Positions 35,001 through 46,358 of a DNA stretch of 64,000 nt are shown here, one piece after another (the stretch's first letter is position 1; every line of letters starts with the position of its first letter). This DNA comes from Zygnema cylindricum (lineage: Eukaryota; Streptophyta; Zygnematophyceae; Zygnematales; Zygnemataceae). A program made the translations under genes and the position numbers. The DNA lies in the NCBI GenBank assembly GCA_037447655.1, contig JBBHKE010001131.1, positions 125,475 through 189,474 of the forward strand, in the 5' to 3' direction. Below the pieces are notes generated by a model that worked only from the letters and a program-made list of their open reading frames with translations, ran no database searches and was not told where the DNA came from.

Positions 35001-35496
35001 GGATGTACCCGGGTTGCACCGCCAATATCACCCGTGGGATGTTTACCTTCATGACATCATCTCTCGTGCGGAGGTCACACTCGAGGTACGGGCACTCAAG
35101 CTGGCCAAGGAGAACGCCAAGCAACGGGCCCAAGCTGCTAAGAAACACGTTTCCTTCAAATTAAGGAAGGTACCTGGGTGTGAAGCGGCCGACGAAGGGG
35201 TGGAATAAGCACACCGGGTTGAAAAACCCGACGTTCCCCAAGTCTCGGTACCCGAAGTACCTGCACCGACGGCCATTCCGCCGCAACCTGCAGCACCAGC
35301 GGCAGCATTGAAGGAAGGGGAGGACCAAGTTCGGGGGCGAATCACTTGGAGACGCTTGGCAGCGGCGGACCATCATATCGCGCTGTTGGAGACTCGATGT
35401 GAGCAACTCCAAAATCAACTTGACACTCTGCGACACGAATTCGAGGAGTACTTTGAGGAGACATACGACATACTCCGCCAACTTCAATATCCCTGA
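35001..35496 (+). pseudogene. gypsy-1 extra ORF, second part
   Basis: Continues the frame open at 28540 if the copia is simply removed. Starts DVPGLHRQYHPWDVYLHDII, then an Ala/Lys/Glu-rich helix (VRALKLAKENAKQRAQAAKKH), TAA at 35206-35208, a Pro/Ala-rich linker, and a coiled-coil-like end (ETRCEQLQNQLDTLRHEFEEYFEE) to the stop after QYP. No known family recognised. A structural or targeting role is only a guess. Confidence 0.6.
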
Positions 35497-35530
35497 GTAA
35501 GTTAGGTTCAGCGGGACGCTGAATCCTTAG

Positions 35531-35540
35531 TGGGAGGCAG
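35531..35540 (+). promoter_or_regulatory. gypsy-1 polypurine tract
   Basis: TGGGAGGCAG directly before the 3' LTR. Confidence 0.6.
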
Positions 35541-36061
35541 TGTTACAGGGTTACAGAGTTGAGTACTTAGTGGCTAGAGACGAGGTTGCTATAGTTGCGG
35601 TTGCAGAGCAGCACAACTGCGATTCCAGACCAGCGCAACATAACAGCATAGTAACTTGGTAGAGTAGCGTAGCGCAACATAGCAACTTAGTAGAGTAGCA
35701 TAGCGCAGCATAGCAACGCAGCGTGGCAGTATAGAAACGCCGCAGAACGTAGATTTAACTGTATAGTTCTAGAAAGATATTTTGGATAGATCTCAGTTGA
35801 CCGTGAAGGTCCACGTGTACACTTGTACAGTATTAGGTTGACTAACAGCCAGTTAGTTTAAATTGTAGGGCTAACGTAGTAAAAAGGTAGACTCTTTGAG
35901 TAGACCTTCGCAGCGACCATTCAACCTTGTTATCTCCACCTGATTAATAAAGCCAACTTGTATCCGCGTTTGCTGTGTGACGCTGCTGTTGCTACGAGGG
36001 GATCCTTGGAGCTTTTCGTTGTGCACTTTGGAGTGTTGTGAAGTATTTTGTCCCTTTTACA
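35541..36061 (+). repeat. gypsy-1 3' LTR
   Basis: TGTTACAGGG to CCCTTTTACA, colinear with 18356-18863, with several substitutions and an insertion near 35975 (GTGTGACGCTGC). Confidence 0.88.
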
Positions 36062-37537
36062 GCGTCTATACGTATATTTGTAGACGTGACCCAAAACTAC
36101 ACAATGATTGACGGAAATTTGCGATTTGCGGGACAGAGTTACCCGTTTCTTGACGTCGGCCGAGGGACACGCTGTTTAGGGGTGCAGAAGAACAAAAAGT
36201 GGGGCCTATTCAAAGGTTTCCAGAGCGACGACCAATGGTCTATAATTTTTATGTAGATGGAACTTCACCCTGAGTTTCTTTCACATCGTGGAGGCGACAT
36301 GACTTCGGACAAGGTGGATGCAAATCTACGAAAATCCAAAAAAAAAATGTTTGAGGAAATCGTACCATCCTCGGGTTGCCTTCATTTCTCTTTCGTGGTT
36401 TGTTGATCCCTGTTTTAATGTTGTTTGAAAAAAAAAACGTACAATGAGATAGTGCGCTTGTACAATTGGGCTCAGATTATACCTCTGAAAATCCTTTATC
36501 ATTTATAATATATGAACGCTACTGTACAGTAATGTATCCTACTTGGTACCCCATAATAAACCACTTATGCGAGAACTACAATACACTACGGTACAACGTG
36601 GACCGCTTCTAGTATTAGGGTGAAGTTACATTAGACGAAAAGTGGGGTTGTTTACATAAATTCAAACCTCTCCGTACTACGCCGTACCTTTTATTTTGTT
36701 TTTAGTAGGAAAACAACATTACAGAGAATCTTGTCAATATTCTCCAAAAGTCTAGGAGTTAACAATGACCGTTGGATATTTTTTCACGAAGCATACGCTT
36801 CGAATGTTTTTGTAATTTGCGATGTACATTGCAAGGTACATCACCAATTACAGAAAAAATTGAGCCGCGGCATGCTGGATAATGAACATACGTGTTAACT
36901 TGGCAACCAACGGAAATCAAAAAAAAATCGCACACGATATTCGCATTCAAAAATCTAACAGAAAATCCAAACGAAATGTCGTAACGCACTTTCGTCGCGC
37001 TATTTATATTAGCGCCCATTCGTCACACTATTTTTGGCAACACTCATTCGTCACGCGAAAAAACAATAACCCTAAAAAAATGAGGTGGTATTTGACAAGG
37101 CGTCTGGAAAGAGTACAAAATTTGTGTTGCACGATGACATGGTACGCACGTACATCGTACGCAAATGGAGATTTTTGGTCGGTGTGAAAATCATTGACAA
37201 TTTTCAATATCAAATCTATAGTAACGTGGCGCCACTATTTTGATAACAAGTGGATTACAAACACTGCGCAATGGAACTTCGATCAAAGTGTAGCATCCTG
37301 TAATGTTGGCCGTGCGAATACAGAATGTCGTAATGGAACTTCAACTTTAATTTTAAATAACACTATCGGCGATTCGGCGCCCTTAAACCTAAAATATAAT
37401 AAATATTTTTTTTACGTTAAAATAAGTACGATGTAATCAGCGTCAATGACAACAGTTCAAGAGGAATATGAATAGCGTAGTGTGCGCAATGTACGTAACG
37501 TGTCAATCTATACGAAAATGCTCGTTCTTTCGTACTA
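36062..37537. other. Gene-free stretch with TIR-like fragments
   Basis: No gene recognised. At 36615-36650 it holds TTAGGGTGAAGTTACATT..., which matches the end of the Tourist-like element at 46359-47045; a similar inverted end (GGAACTTCACCC) is near 36265. These look like remnants of the same TIR family. Confidence 0.4.
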
Positions 37538-38096
37538 CACCGCCAATCGCTATTAGCGTAGAAGTTTCTTTACCGTATATCAATAACTACCGTGGTTTAC
37601 GCTAATTAAGAATTTGAAAATTCTGAAAAAAAACATACATTCTAATTGTTTAATAATTCTAATTTAGGTCTTTGAAAAAAGTAAATCTCGGTCGCAAGCA
37701 TGCTTACACTAACATAGGTATTTATACAAAATCTAACAAATTGTACACAAATCCTACGTTCACACAGTCGAAACGTGGTTTTTGGACGAATATATGCGAA
37801 CGTGATATTTGACAACCCGATTTGATCCCCTTTTTAGACCGCATATCTCATGCGTTTGCGGCTACTAAACAAAATGAATTGTACTTTTTCACTTATAACG
37901 GTGCCTTTTTGTACGGTCTGACCCTGACCCTACACCACACTATTTAAAAAATGACGTACTTCCGTTTTGTACGGTACTACGAAATTAATCCTTAATAAAG
38001 TAAAGAAAAAATTAGGATGAGCTACGCTAATGGAGAATAATAAAAAAAAAAACGGGACGGCATTAGCGTCCACTACGAGAATAGCGATTGGCGGTG
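37538..38096. mobile_element. CACCGCG-family MITE, copy A
   Basis: Inverted ends CACCGCCAATCGCTATTAGC and its complement (GCGATTGGCGGTG), flanked by TA at 37536-37537 and 38097-38098. 559 bp, no coding capacity. TA duplication is the Tc1/mariner/pogo signature. Confidence 0.85.
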
Positions 38097-38271
38097 TAAA
38101 GTACAGAAAAAGTGTCAGGTAACGGCGTCGAGACGGGAAGACGACGTTATCGGTGTTGACGCTGAAAAATGCACTCATATTTTATTCCTAATAGTAAATA
38201 CGGGTGTTCAAACATCGACCATGTGAACACAGGTTATAGCGGCTACACTAATGGGGAAAGCGTATCCAAAT

Positions 38272-39166
38272 TAGTAGCGTTGTGTATCGGTAAGGATTTG
38301 TCGATAACCGATATGGGCCTTTTTTCGGGTAGATGATAATCGATATATTGGTACGATATATCGACATCGGTCTTATCGCCGATAAGTAGCCGATAATATC
38401 GGGTACTTATCGGCGATAATGCCGATAACGATAACTATCGTCGATAACTGTACGGACCGTACAAATAAATGTACGGCCTGTACACTCAGCTGTACGACTT
38501 ATTCCCCGGACGTGTACAAGCACAGAAAGTACAGTAGCCGCCATGAGATCTGTACGGTTTTGATACGGATCCTGTAAAAATGATGTACCTTTCACATCCG
38601 ACGCCATGGCTTTGTCCCTTTATTCCTTGAGATCCACTGGGGACCTGCCACGTGTCAATCTGTCGGTTTTTTTGGCATAAGCTGCCAAAAGAGCCATTCC
38701 GGGATGCCGGCGCTCACGTTGGCCTGTCCGCTCGTTTTTCTCATTCCAAGTCGTTCGTTCGATTCCGGCAGCGCGCAAAATGTTATTTTGCGTCCGTTGT
38801 ACTTTGTGTCCGCCGTCCTTTTCCAGTTCCATGTTCACCAGTTTGTGAGTAAAATTCCGTACATTGTCATCAAGTTTTTGTTTAGTTAACCAGCCAACGT
38901 TTATGTGCTGCGCTGCCCGTAACAAATCGTTGTTAATCGGGAACTGAACAGATTTTTATACGTGGCATGCCACGCTATATAAAGTCAATAAAATTATACA
39001 ATATGCTATAAAATACTATTTTATGCATACTATATATTTTTTAAGTTATCGCCAATATGGAATTTGTTGGTTTCAGACCGATATATCGGAACCTCTGACC
39101 GTTCGATAACCGATAACTATCGGTATCGGTGTTATCGCGATAAGTTTTTACCGATACACAACACTA
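38272..39166. mobile_element. TATCGG-rich TIR element, copy 1
   Basis: Inverted ends around TGTTGTGTATCGGTAA. The subterminal parts are built of repeated ATCGGTTATCG-like words. Flanked by CAAAT on both sides (38267-38271, 39167-39171). The superfamily is uncertain: the TAGTGTTG-type end suggests hAT, but an 8-bp duplication is not seen. The middle carries an LTR-derived segment. Confidence 0.7.
38505..38935 (-). repeat. copia-LTR-like segment inside the TATCGG element
   Basis: AAAGTACAGTAGCCGCC, GCCACGTGTC (38647-38656), the TTTTTGGCATAAGCTGCCAAAAGAGCC hairpin region and CCGTTCGATTCCGGC follow the order found in LTRs such as 4680-4980. LTR ends are missing, and the second copy of the host element lacks this segment. 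It is best read as a captured LTR promoter fragment. Confidence 0.6.
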
Positions 39167-39470
39167 CAAATCAGTGTTATCTGTGTTAATTCGAGTTAAT
39201 GTTTTGTTGGCCCGAGGTCATTAATCCAATATAGCGTTAATAACACTATTTTTTTATCAGCACTCTATGAAATTTACAGTGGTGTTTACTCACCCGATGG
39301 CAAACTGGCCTGAAAACCATTGCCGGTAAGTGTCTCCGTACAGTTGATGACAACTCCAATGGAGGTACGGCCTTTCGGTTGCGTTGTACATTAAGTACAT
39401 AACCCTAACACGGCCCACCAGTTACCCACTCAACGTGGAGTAATGTCGGTCGATACATTGTAACCGTACT

Positions 39471-39484
39471 GTACTGTACAGTAC
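39471..39484. repeat. Perfect 14-bp palindrome
   Basis: GTACTGTACAGTAC, ending at the first base of MITE copy B. Confidence 0.8.
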
Positions 39485-39971
39485 ACCGTGAATCGCTATT
39501 AGCGTAATGAAATAGATAGCGTAATGAAACAATTAGCGTACTTTACGGTAAATTGTGTTTTTTCGGGTACACCATGATACTAATTTATCATGTACTCTAA
39601 TTTGTAAACTGCTTTGTAAAAATTTTCAGCACATAATATGTCCACACTAAAACATGTATTTGTACGAAACTGTTCAATTCGTACGCCGTCGCGTTTTTTT
39701 GACATCTGCGTTTGCCGGAAAATATTTACGCAATTATATATTATTATATTTTCTGTACCTTTAAATTTAAAAATGTACGAATAGTACAGATCTGGCAGTC
39801 CGTACACCACACTATTTAAAAGGGAACTAAATTACAGTTATGAACCGCATTGAGCGGGGTACCTCAAATAACGTTCAGAAACATTTAGCGTACTTTATTC
39901 TATTTGAGAATTTGCCCCAAAAAAAGGGGTACCCCAATTAGCGTCATGTACGCTAATAGCGATTCGCGGTG
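39484..39971. mobile_element. CACCGCG-family MITE, copy B
   Basis: Ends CACCGTGAATCGCTATTAGC / GCTAATAGCGATTCGCGGTG, flanked by TA (39482-39483, 39972-39973). 488 bp, non-coding. Confidence 0.87.
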
Positions 39972-40395
39972 TAGCGTTCCGCCACATTCTTTGATTTTGG
40001 ACTATGAACGTTCGAGAGACACGCGACATCATCTGCAGTTCTGCGCCGTACGGTTATAGCGTGCAGTATCACCGTCAGCCACGTAGCCTCTAGTGCAATT
40101 TGCCCGTACAGCAGCATAGGCTACGTGTTGACATCACTTGTGTCGCAGAAAGTGTACTATATGTGTACGTTTCTTTCTTTTAGGTGTCCACCTTTGTCGA
40201 GTTACGGGGATAGCAGTCGCTACAAGACAAAAAAATGAAAGCCAAAAAATTATGCTCGCTGAACAAACGTGACGCCTCTCCACAGAAGGTACAAATTTTA
40301 AAAGACATTGACCATTGTCGTTTTGCAAAACGATATGATAGCCGCAAAGCTGCGTACGGTAATTTGGTTGGTTGCTTTACCTTTTAGCTAATATA

Positions 40396-40405
40396 GGCAC
40401 GTGTC
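40396..40405 (+). promoter_or_regulatory. ABRE/G-box-like motif upstream of COR413
   Basis: GGCACGTGTC, about 650 bp before the start codon. The core CACGTGTC is a known abscisic-acid-response/G-box sequence. Second site: ACACGTGT at 40768-40775. A CE3-like ACACGCGTCC lies near 40460. No CRT/DRE core was noticed nearby. Confidence 0.45.
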
Positions 40406-41056
40406 TATGTCCTGGAACACTCCGATGTCGACCTGGCGGTGGCACATCATTCAGGACCTGACACGCGTCCACCTATCTCTGAATGGAGACCATCTACGGA
40501 AATGGAACAGACGGGGCAGCTCAAAAGAATTTTTTCACAAGTGAATATTCGTTAATTGTAACAGGAAATAACGTTTCAAGAGGTGGCTAAAAATTTCATC
40601 TCATCAATACGACATTTCTCAGAAATTAAATGAATATCATCTTCAAATTCTATTCCTACGTGGACGATCTTCGCCCGCTCGTTCAAGGAGGAAATTATTA
40701 TGGTTTATCCACACTGCCCGTATTCAATTCTGTTTGTCTCATAAAAACTTTGTTAACCGAAAACCTTACACGTGTACCTTTCCAGAAAAATACTGGACTT
40801 AGCTTAGTACTGATTCTTAAATTAGCATATCCGAACCAAAAAATTATGCTGTAGCTGCTGTGTATATTCAGCTGACAAGATCATGTTACAAACGGAGTTT
40901 CTGTAAACATATATGTCTGCAAGTTTGCATTTTTTAAACTTAACAGTTCCTTAACAGTTGTAAAAAGTCCTTCTTTTTTACCCTTCTTTGCAGAGTTCCT
41001 TATTTTCTGCACTGCAACTCTTATTGTAACTTCTTCTTCTTCTTCTCTTATCCAAT

Positions 41057-42993
41057 ATGGTTTCTCCTATGTTTGGCATGGAAGGTCCTCACCTCGAATT
41101 GTTGAGGGAGGCCATTCTTGGACAGCACGACAACACAATCCTTGAGTCTATGAAAAACAGATGGGCTCCGTTGCAGTGGACACTGCTTGTCGCTGCTCTG
41201 TGAGTCTTTCATCTTTTCATCCAATTTTGTTGCTTTAATTTTAGCATTTCTTACAATCTCTGGTCTGGAATGCGTTTCTTTTTCAGTATATTGTTACATT
41301 TGCTGGTAAAATTGTCCTTTTTTCATTCTGGTGCTCTATTTCAACGTGGTGCAGTATTGTGTCGTGTGAAATTTGACAGTTTTTCGAGTGTTGGTTCCCA
41401 TGTGAAAACCTGGATTCGTTTTCTTTATTTTTTCACATGGACTCAACCATCTGACGCATGTTCAAAGCCTTGATAATTCAGTTTTTTTCTATCAAGAAGT
41501 GTCCTGGCTGTACTTCTGGTTTTTACAACAATAACTAGCTTTTTTATGTTGCTTTGTATTTGCATTTACTGCCTCTTTCCAGGTTTGTCAAAACTCGGGT
41601 TTGTATAATACCTGGCAAGCTTGCTTTGCCTCGGCGGGTTGTTGTTTTTCTTATTTTCAATCGCTGTTACTTTTTTTTGTTTCACTTGTATTGTATGTTA
41701 GTTAAAGCCAGTTAAATATGCTAGGTAGCTACATATTTATGTTTGGATGCTCCTCTAGTTTCTGACATTCTCCTTATTTGGTTGTTTTACAGGGTGCTTC
41801 TTGTTCTGGAAAACACAGAATGGCGATCTCCACTTCTTATTGGCTTGCTGGTTCCACTTATTTTTATTAATGCTCCGGATCTTGTGTTCAATTTCTTCAG
41901 GTGTGAATTGTTTTTTTTTAAACCATTAGCTGATTTTTCTCCTTTTCGCCCTTATTATTGATGACATCATTTGTCTTTGGTCTTCCTTTTTTGGATCGTT
42001 ACACAAGAAGGTGAAGGACATGTAACTCAGAATTTTAAGCTTTTGCGGATGAGGTTCTAAAACGAACATAGATTTTGTCAATCTTTGCCCTCCTGAAAGT
42101 TGCTCTTTTTGTAATCTTCTGTATCTAATGATTTTTATTTTTTTCAGAGGCGAGATTGGCCATTGGATTGCCTTCATTGTTGTACTTGGTGTTTTGTATA
42201 CGCCGCCAGTGCACATTCCTGGTGAGTAATCTCTTTCTTTTGCTTTTTTTTGGTTGAAACAGTAACTCGCACACTGTTTGCCTGTGGTTAAAAAAATGTT
42301 TATTTTGGTTGATGTTCAATTGTTTTTAATGGTCCTTGGTTAAGTGAGCATAATACTATTCTTCTCATTTCAGGAGGAGGTTTGAAATATAATTTTTTAA
42401 TTTGCAGAGATCATCTCTTGCTAGACGAGGATTTTCGTACTTGCGTCTGCTCCCTCTATTGCTACACGATGAAAATATTTTTTGAGCTGTCATAAGCTTG
42501 TGGACTTGTAGAAACTTAAAATGTTTGTACATTTTTCTGTTGTTTTATAAGCTATGTTTCTTGTATGTTAAGACAGTAGTCGAAGGCTGAAAAGATCATC
42601 ATACTTTCTTTTTTGAGAGTCTGGGGACATCTTTATTAGTTCTCAAAATTTTAGTTTTTTCAAAATTTTGCTTTTTAGCATGTCTGGAGACTTCCAACTG
42701 CCATCTAATAATTTTGTTTTGTTAAAAATCTTACTACAGCTCCGACAAATCTCTGGGCCTCCATTCTTCTCCTGATTGTTGTGGCCCCAGCCTGGATTGT
42801 TAGTCTCCGTTTCACTATTTCGGGAGCTATCATCAGTTTATTGATTGCTGGAATTTTGGCAACTCAACATGTTTTGGACGCAAATAATGATCCTGAAGGT
42901 CCCCAGAGCACCTTCACTCACCAAAGGAGGTTGCCTACCACAGTGGCACTCATCCTGACCATTGTGATACCTATCTTTTTCTTTTTCTTCTAA
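41057..42993 (+). CDS. COR413-type (WCOR413) multi-pass membrane protein
   Basis: Four exons: 41057-41199, 41793-41900, 42148-42221, 42740-42993. All introns are GT-AG and the joined frame is exact: 192 aa. The signature block NFFRGEIGHWIAFI (residues 81-94), NTEWRSPLLIGLLVPLIF (55-72) and LLIVVAPAWIV match the cold-regulated COR413 family. Membrane segments lie at about 41-53, 61-83, 88-101, 113-131, 133-150 and 173-192; the N-terminal 40 residues are hydrophilic. The usual family length is about 200 aa. In plants these proteins sit in the plasma membrane or chloroplast inner envelope and are induced by cold and ABA; their biochemical role is not settled. Plasma-membrane type is likelier as no transit peptide is obvious. 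The start is the first ATG after a pyrimidine-rich leader. It is the only intact host gene in the window. Confidence 0.92.
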
Positions 42994-43287
42994 ACTGCAA
43001 AAAACGTCTCTGTAATGGTACTGTGATGATGTGTGTCTGTAATGAACTCTACTCCTGCAGGATAAAGAGTTTTTGCTAAGTGCAGAAACTCAGGGCGAGT
43101 TTAGTTTGTCCTCCTCGGTCATATAAGATGCACAAATGTCCAGAAGGTGCTATCTATAGGTCTTGTCATACTTTATCTCTGCCCACAATTTTGTGAGATT
43201 ATGGATGTCAGCTTGGAAAGCTTAGGAGTCTTTACCTGAGGAGAAGTACTGTTTAGTTAGTTCTCTTGGTTCTGGGCCGGCTTCAAT

Positions 43288-43293
43288 AATAAA
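43288..43293 (+). terminator. Polyadenylation signal of COR413
   Basis: AATAAA 295 bp after the stop codon, a plausible 3' UTR length. Confidence 0.55.
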
Positions 43294-46200
43294 GCTTTTT
43301 TCCAACCAGGAAAAGATTTTTGAGTTGAGTTGGATGGACATGTTCAAAAACTGTCTTTGATTGTGGTTTCTGCTCACTGGAAATTTTGTATAAATTCTAT
43401 TATGATTTCCAATGACTTGCTAAATGGTAAAGTCCTTTTCTTTTGTTTCTCTTGACCTGGAAGTGCTGAGTCGGCACTTTATTATAATGTGATGGTAATC
43501 ATGCTTCCTTTTTCATTTCATGGTTTGGGCTGTGTAAATGTAAGTATGTTTTGCCGGTCAAGTGGGTATCAGAAGTTATCTACTTTCCAATCTCTTAAGA
43601 CATGCAGTTTTGGCAGTTGTATTCCAACCAATTTCAACTGCAATGTTCTCCGCCATGTTCTCCTGCTGCATAGTTTTTGGATTAAATTGCAATTGTGGTT
43701 TTTTCCTATTGATAGTGTTGATTAGGGCTATTAACAGAGAATATCTGCTGATTTCATCCGAGCGAGTGAAATAATATGGGGCACATAGTTTGGTGTGTTT
43801 CTAATGGTTAAGATATTTGGCTGTAGCTTTCTTAAGTGGACTGCATTCTTCTCAGTGCGTACAAATTCAAAAATTATGTGCAGTGTTGTCACCTAGTTCC
43901 TTTCTTTTCCATGAAAGTGATATGATGGTTTGTGACAAAATGAAAATTGCTACTCTCCTAATCTTGCTGTTTTAATCGGCAATATCATGACATCTACTTT
44001 TCTCTGTAACTACCACTGTTTTCTATACTGTCAACAATATTTCTCTGCACATTTTCTGACGTATTATTAAAGATTTGAGCAGTTGTAACAGAAAATTGTA
44101 ATGGGAAGCTGACATAGGAAAAAACTCAGACTCAGTACAAATCCAACATAAGAGTGCAAAAGTATTATCTAGCAATTTGCACATGTCACGGATTACTGCT
44201 GTACACAATGTTTGTACATTGCTGTTTTTCTTTATCCAATTTCCAGTCCAACTACTACTTCGGCCAATTTTTTGAAACAGCAACTAATTTTTAACCAGTT
44301 TTCGTTTTTTTTTTTTTTTCTGAGACCACTGATATGTTCATCATTTATCAAACTTCAAATGTAGAAACGCTTCTGTTGATCAACATAAAAACATAAATGA
44401 AGACAAGTTTTTGGAAACTGTTGTTAACTCAAAAGCGCCTTGGTGAAATAATTGATGAAACATAGTCCGTCGATGAGAAGAGGAGATATGGAAAACAATT
44501 ACTGCTCATTGTTTCACCAATACTGAATTACTGAGTGACAATATTTGTTCAAAAGAATACCGGAAGAAATAATAGACATAAGGGGGAAACAGAGACATGG
44601 ATGAGAAATTGGTTTCTGTTTTAGAACTTTCGCCAAATTCGGCGAGTGATTTCTCGGAGTTCTATTGATGGCAAAATTGATGCTTACAATGGCGTGAAGT
44701 GATACCTATGTTTTACTCCTCCCTTATGGCTTCTTGATATAACTTACACTTTCAAAAGTAATGAGTAAAGAAAACGGTGTTGTCTTGAGGAGTCTATAGT
44801 ACCACAAAAAGAAATGACCAATTTTCATGCAATTATTTTCTCAGAAAATCAGATCGGATTTACCGGGAATTAACCCGTATAATGGAGGTTTTAAGAAAAC
44901 CAATGTTTTACCAATCATTTGTAATATCATTGACAAACTTTGTTATTCCACCAGCGGTATATAGCCTCAAATAGTACAACTACTTCAAGGACCAGGTCTT
45001 AAAATATAAATGGGGGGTATAGAAAATAGAGGATTTTATAGAGAATGCAATCCCTAGTTTTCTTGAATTTGATTCTCTGCCTCATCAATATGTCGACAAA
45101 AATCAAATTGCCTATGTAGAAAAGAAAATAAAATGGGATTATTTGCTTGAAAGGAGCACAATGAACGACGAGGATAAGAAGACTTGATTGAGAATTGTCG
45201 ACGGGGTAACTTATCTAAGGGAGGGAAGAATGCAGTAAATATTCCGTACTCTAATATAGCATATTGTGTATTGAATTTGTGTTATACAATAAACTCATGT
45301 GTAAAAATTATTACCATATTGTTATTACAAATTAGATTACATATTGTGATGTAATATCCAATGCAAAGACTTTTGCCCAAATTGACTTTGGTTCAGATAC
45401 ACATTCACGATTAACGATATGTTAATACCGTGTTATAGTAAATAAAACCCTATATATAGTAAATAAGTAAATAGTAAATAAAAAAATAGTAAATGGTAAA
45501 TATAGTGTTATGGATTCATTAAGTGGAAGAAAAGAATATGTTTGGATACGTATTTTTGGAAATGCTCTTGCTCACATTTTTCCTTAAATATCTTTGTATA
45601 ATTTGGTTAGACAAGTTGATAACTATCACTGTAAAATAGGATCAAAAATATCAACTTAATCAAAGACAAGGGCAACACTCAATAGACAACGGAATCATTA
45701 ACAAAATGACAAAGAAACGATTGGCCATATGTTCTCTTCACTCTCAAACTTCTATAAAATCTTGATCACATTAATGGTGATAAACACTCTCCCATTGATA
45801 ATCTCCACTAAACTCTTGAACTCCTCCAACTCCTTGCTACACTCTAAGACTCTAAGGAGGACCAATGCTAACTCACTTATACAGAAATAGCTCTTCTTCA
45901 ACTAATTAAATATCATACTCGTCAACCAAACAAATTACCATCACCTAACTCTTAGACGGCAGTCGAAAGACTTCTCTTTGACCGTGGCTGTAAACTGGTG
46001 GGAACACGTACAAAGGAAAAAATGCGGCACGCGGTAAGCATAGACGCGCTTTTTACGCGGAAATACTCGGAAAAAAAAACCGTTGTTGTTCAAATCGTGC
46101 GATTTTTTCCTTTTTTCCGATTGCTACTTACAGAGGTCGCAAAAGTCAAAATTTTACATAAGCGAAACCGACCGTTTTTTTTTTTTTCAAAATCTGACCG

Positions 46201-46355
46201 ACGCCCGATCGAGTTATGTCAAGCTCCGAAATTGTTAACCGCTAACCGACCGGCGTTTACAAAAATAAAAATTAACCGAATCTCGATTTTTCGCGACTAA
46301 ACGTGCCCGCCCGTAACCGAAAAAGTACAAAATTTACCAATGTACGACGGAAGAA
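43294..46355. other. Gene-free stretch
   Basis: About 3 kb with no recognised gene or element. Short open frames have no domains. Poly-T run near 44310-44330. AT-rich simple sequence of AGTAAATA words at about 45446-45512. Confidence 0.5.
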
Positions 46356-46358
46356 TAA

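Larger units (their letters stand above)
18356..36061 (+). mobile_element. gypsy-1, chromodomain-type Ty3/gypsy with nested insertions
   Basis: LTRs of 508 and 521 bp bracket gag, protease, reverse transcriptase, RNase H, integrase, a chromodomain and an extra ORF. Two copia-type insertions (22743-26926 and 28541-35000) account for over half its span. Removing them plus one GTGCA copy leaves an element of about 7.06 kb. The flanking 5-mers (CTTGG left, GCGTC right) do not match, so one end may be altered. Confidence 0.88.

Noticed and set aside
18351-36066. Target duplication around gypsy-1
   Set aside because: CTTGG and GCGTC do not match; no shifted alignment gave a convincing pair.
42781-42993. 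Single-exon 70-aa gene
   Set aside because: It is the end of COR413 exon 4, which begins at 42740.
45420-45515. Origin or regulatory AT-rich element
   Set aside because: Only a simple AGTAAATA-like repeat; nothing else supports a function.
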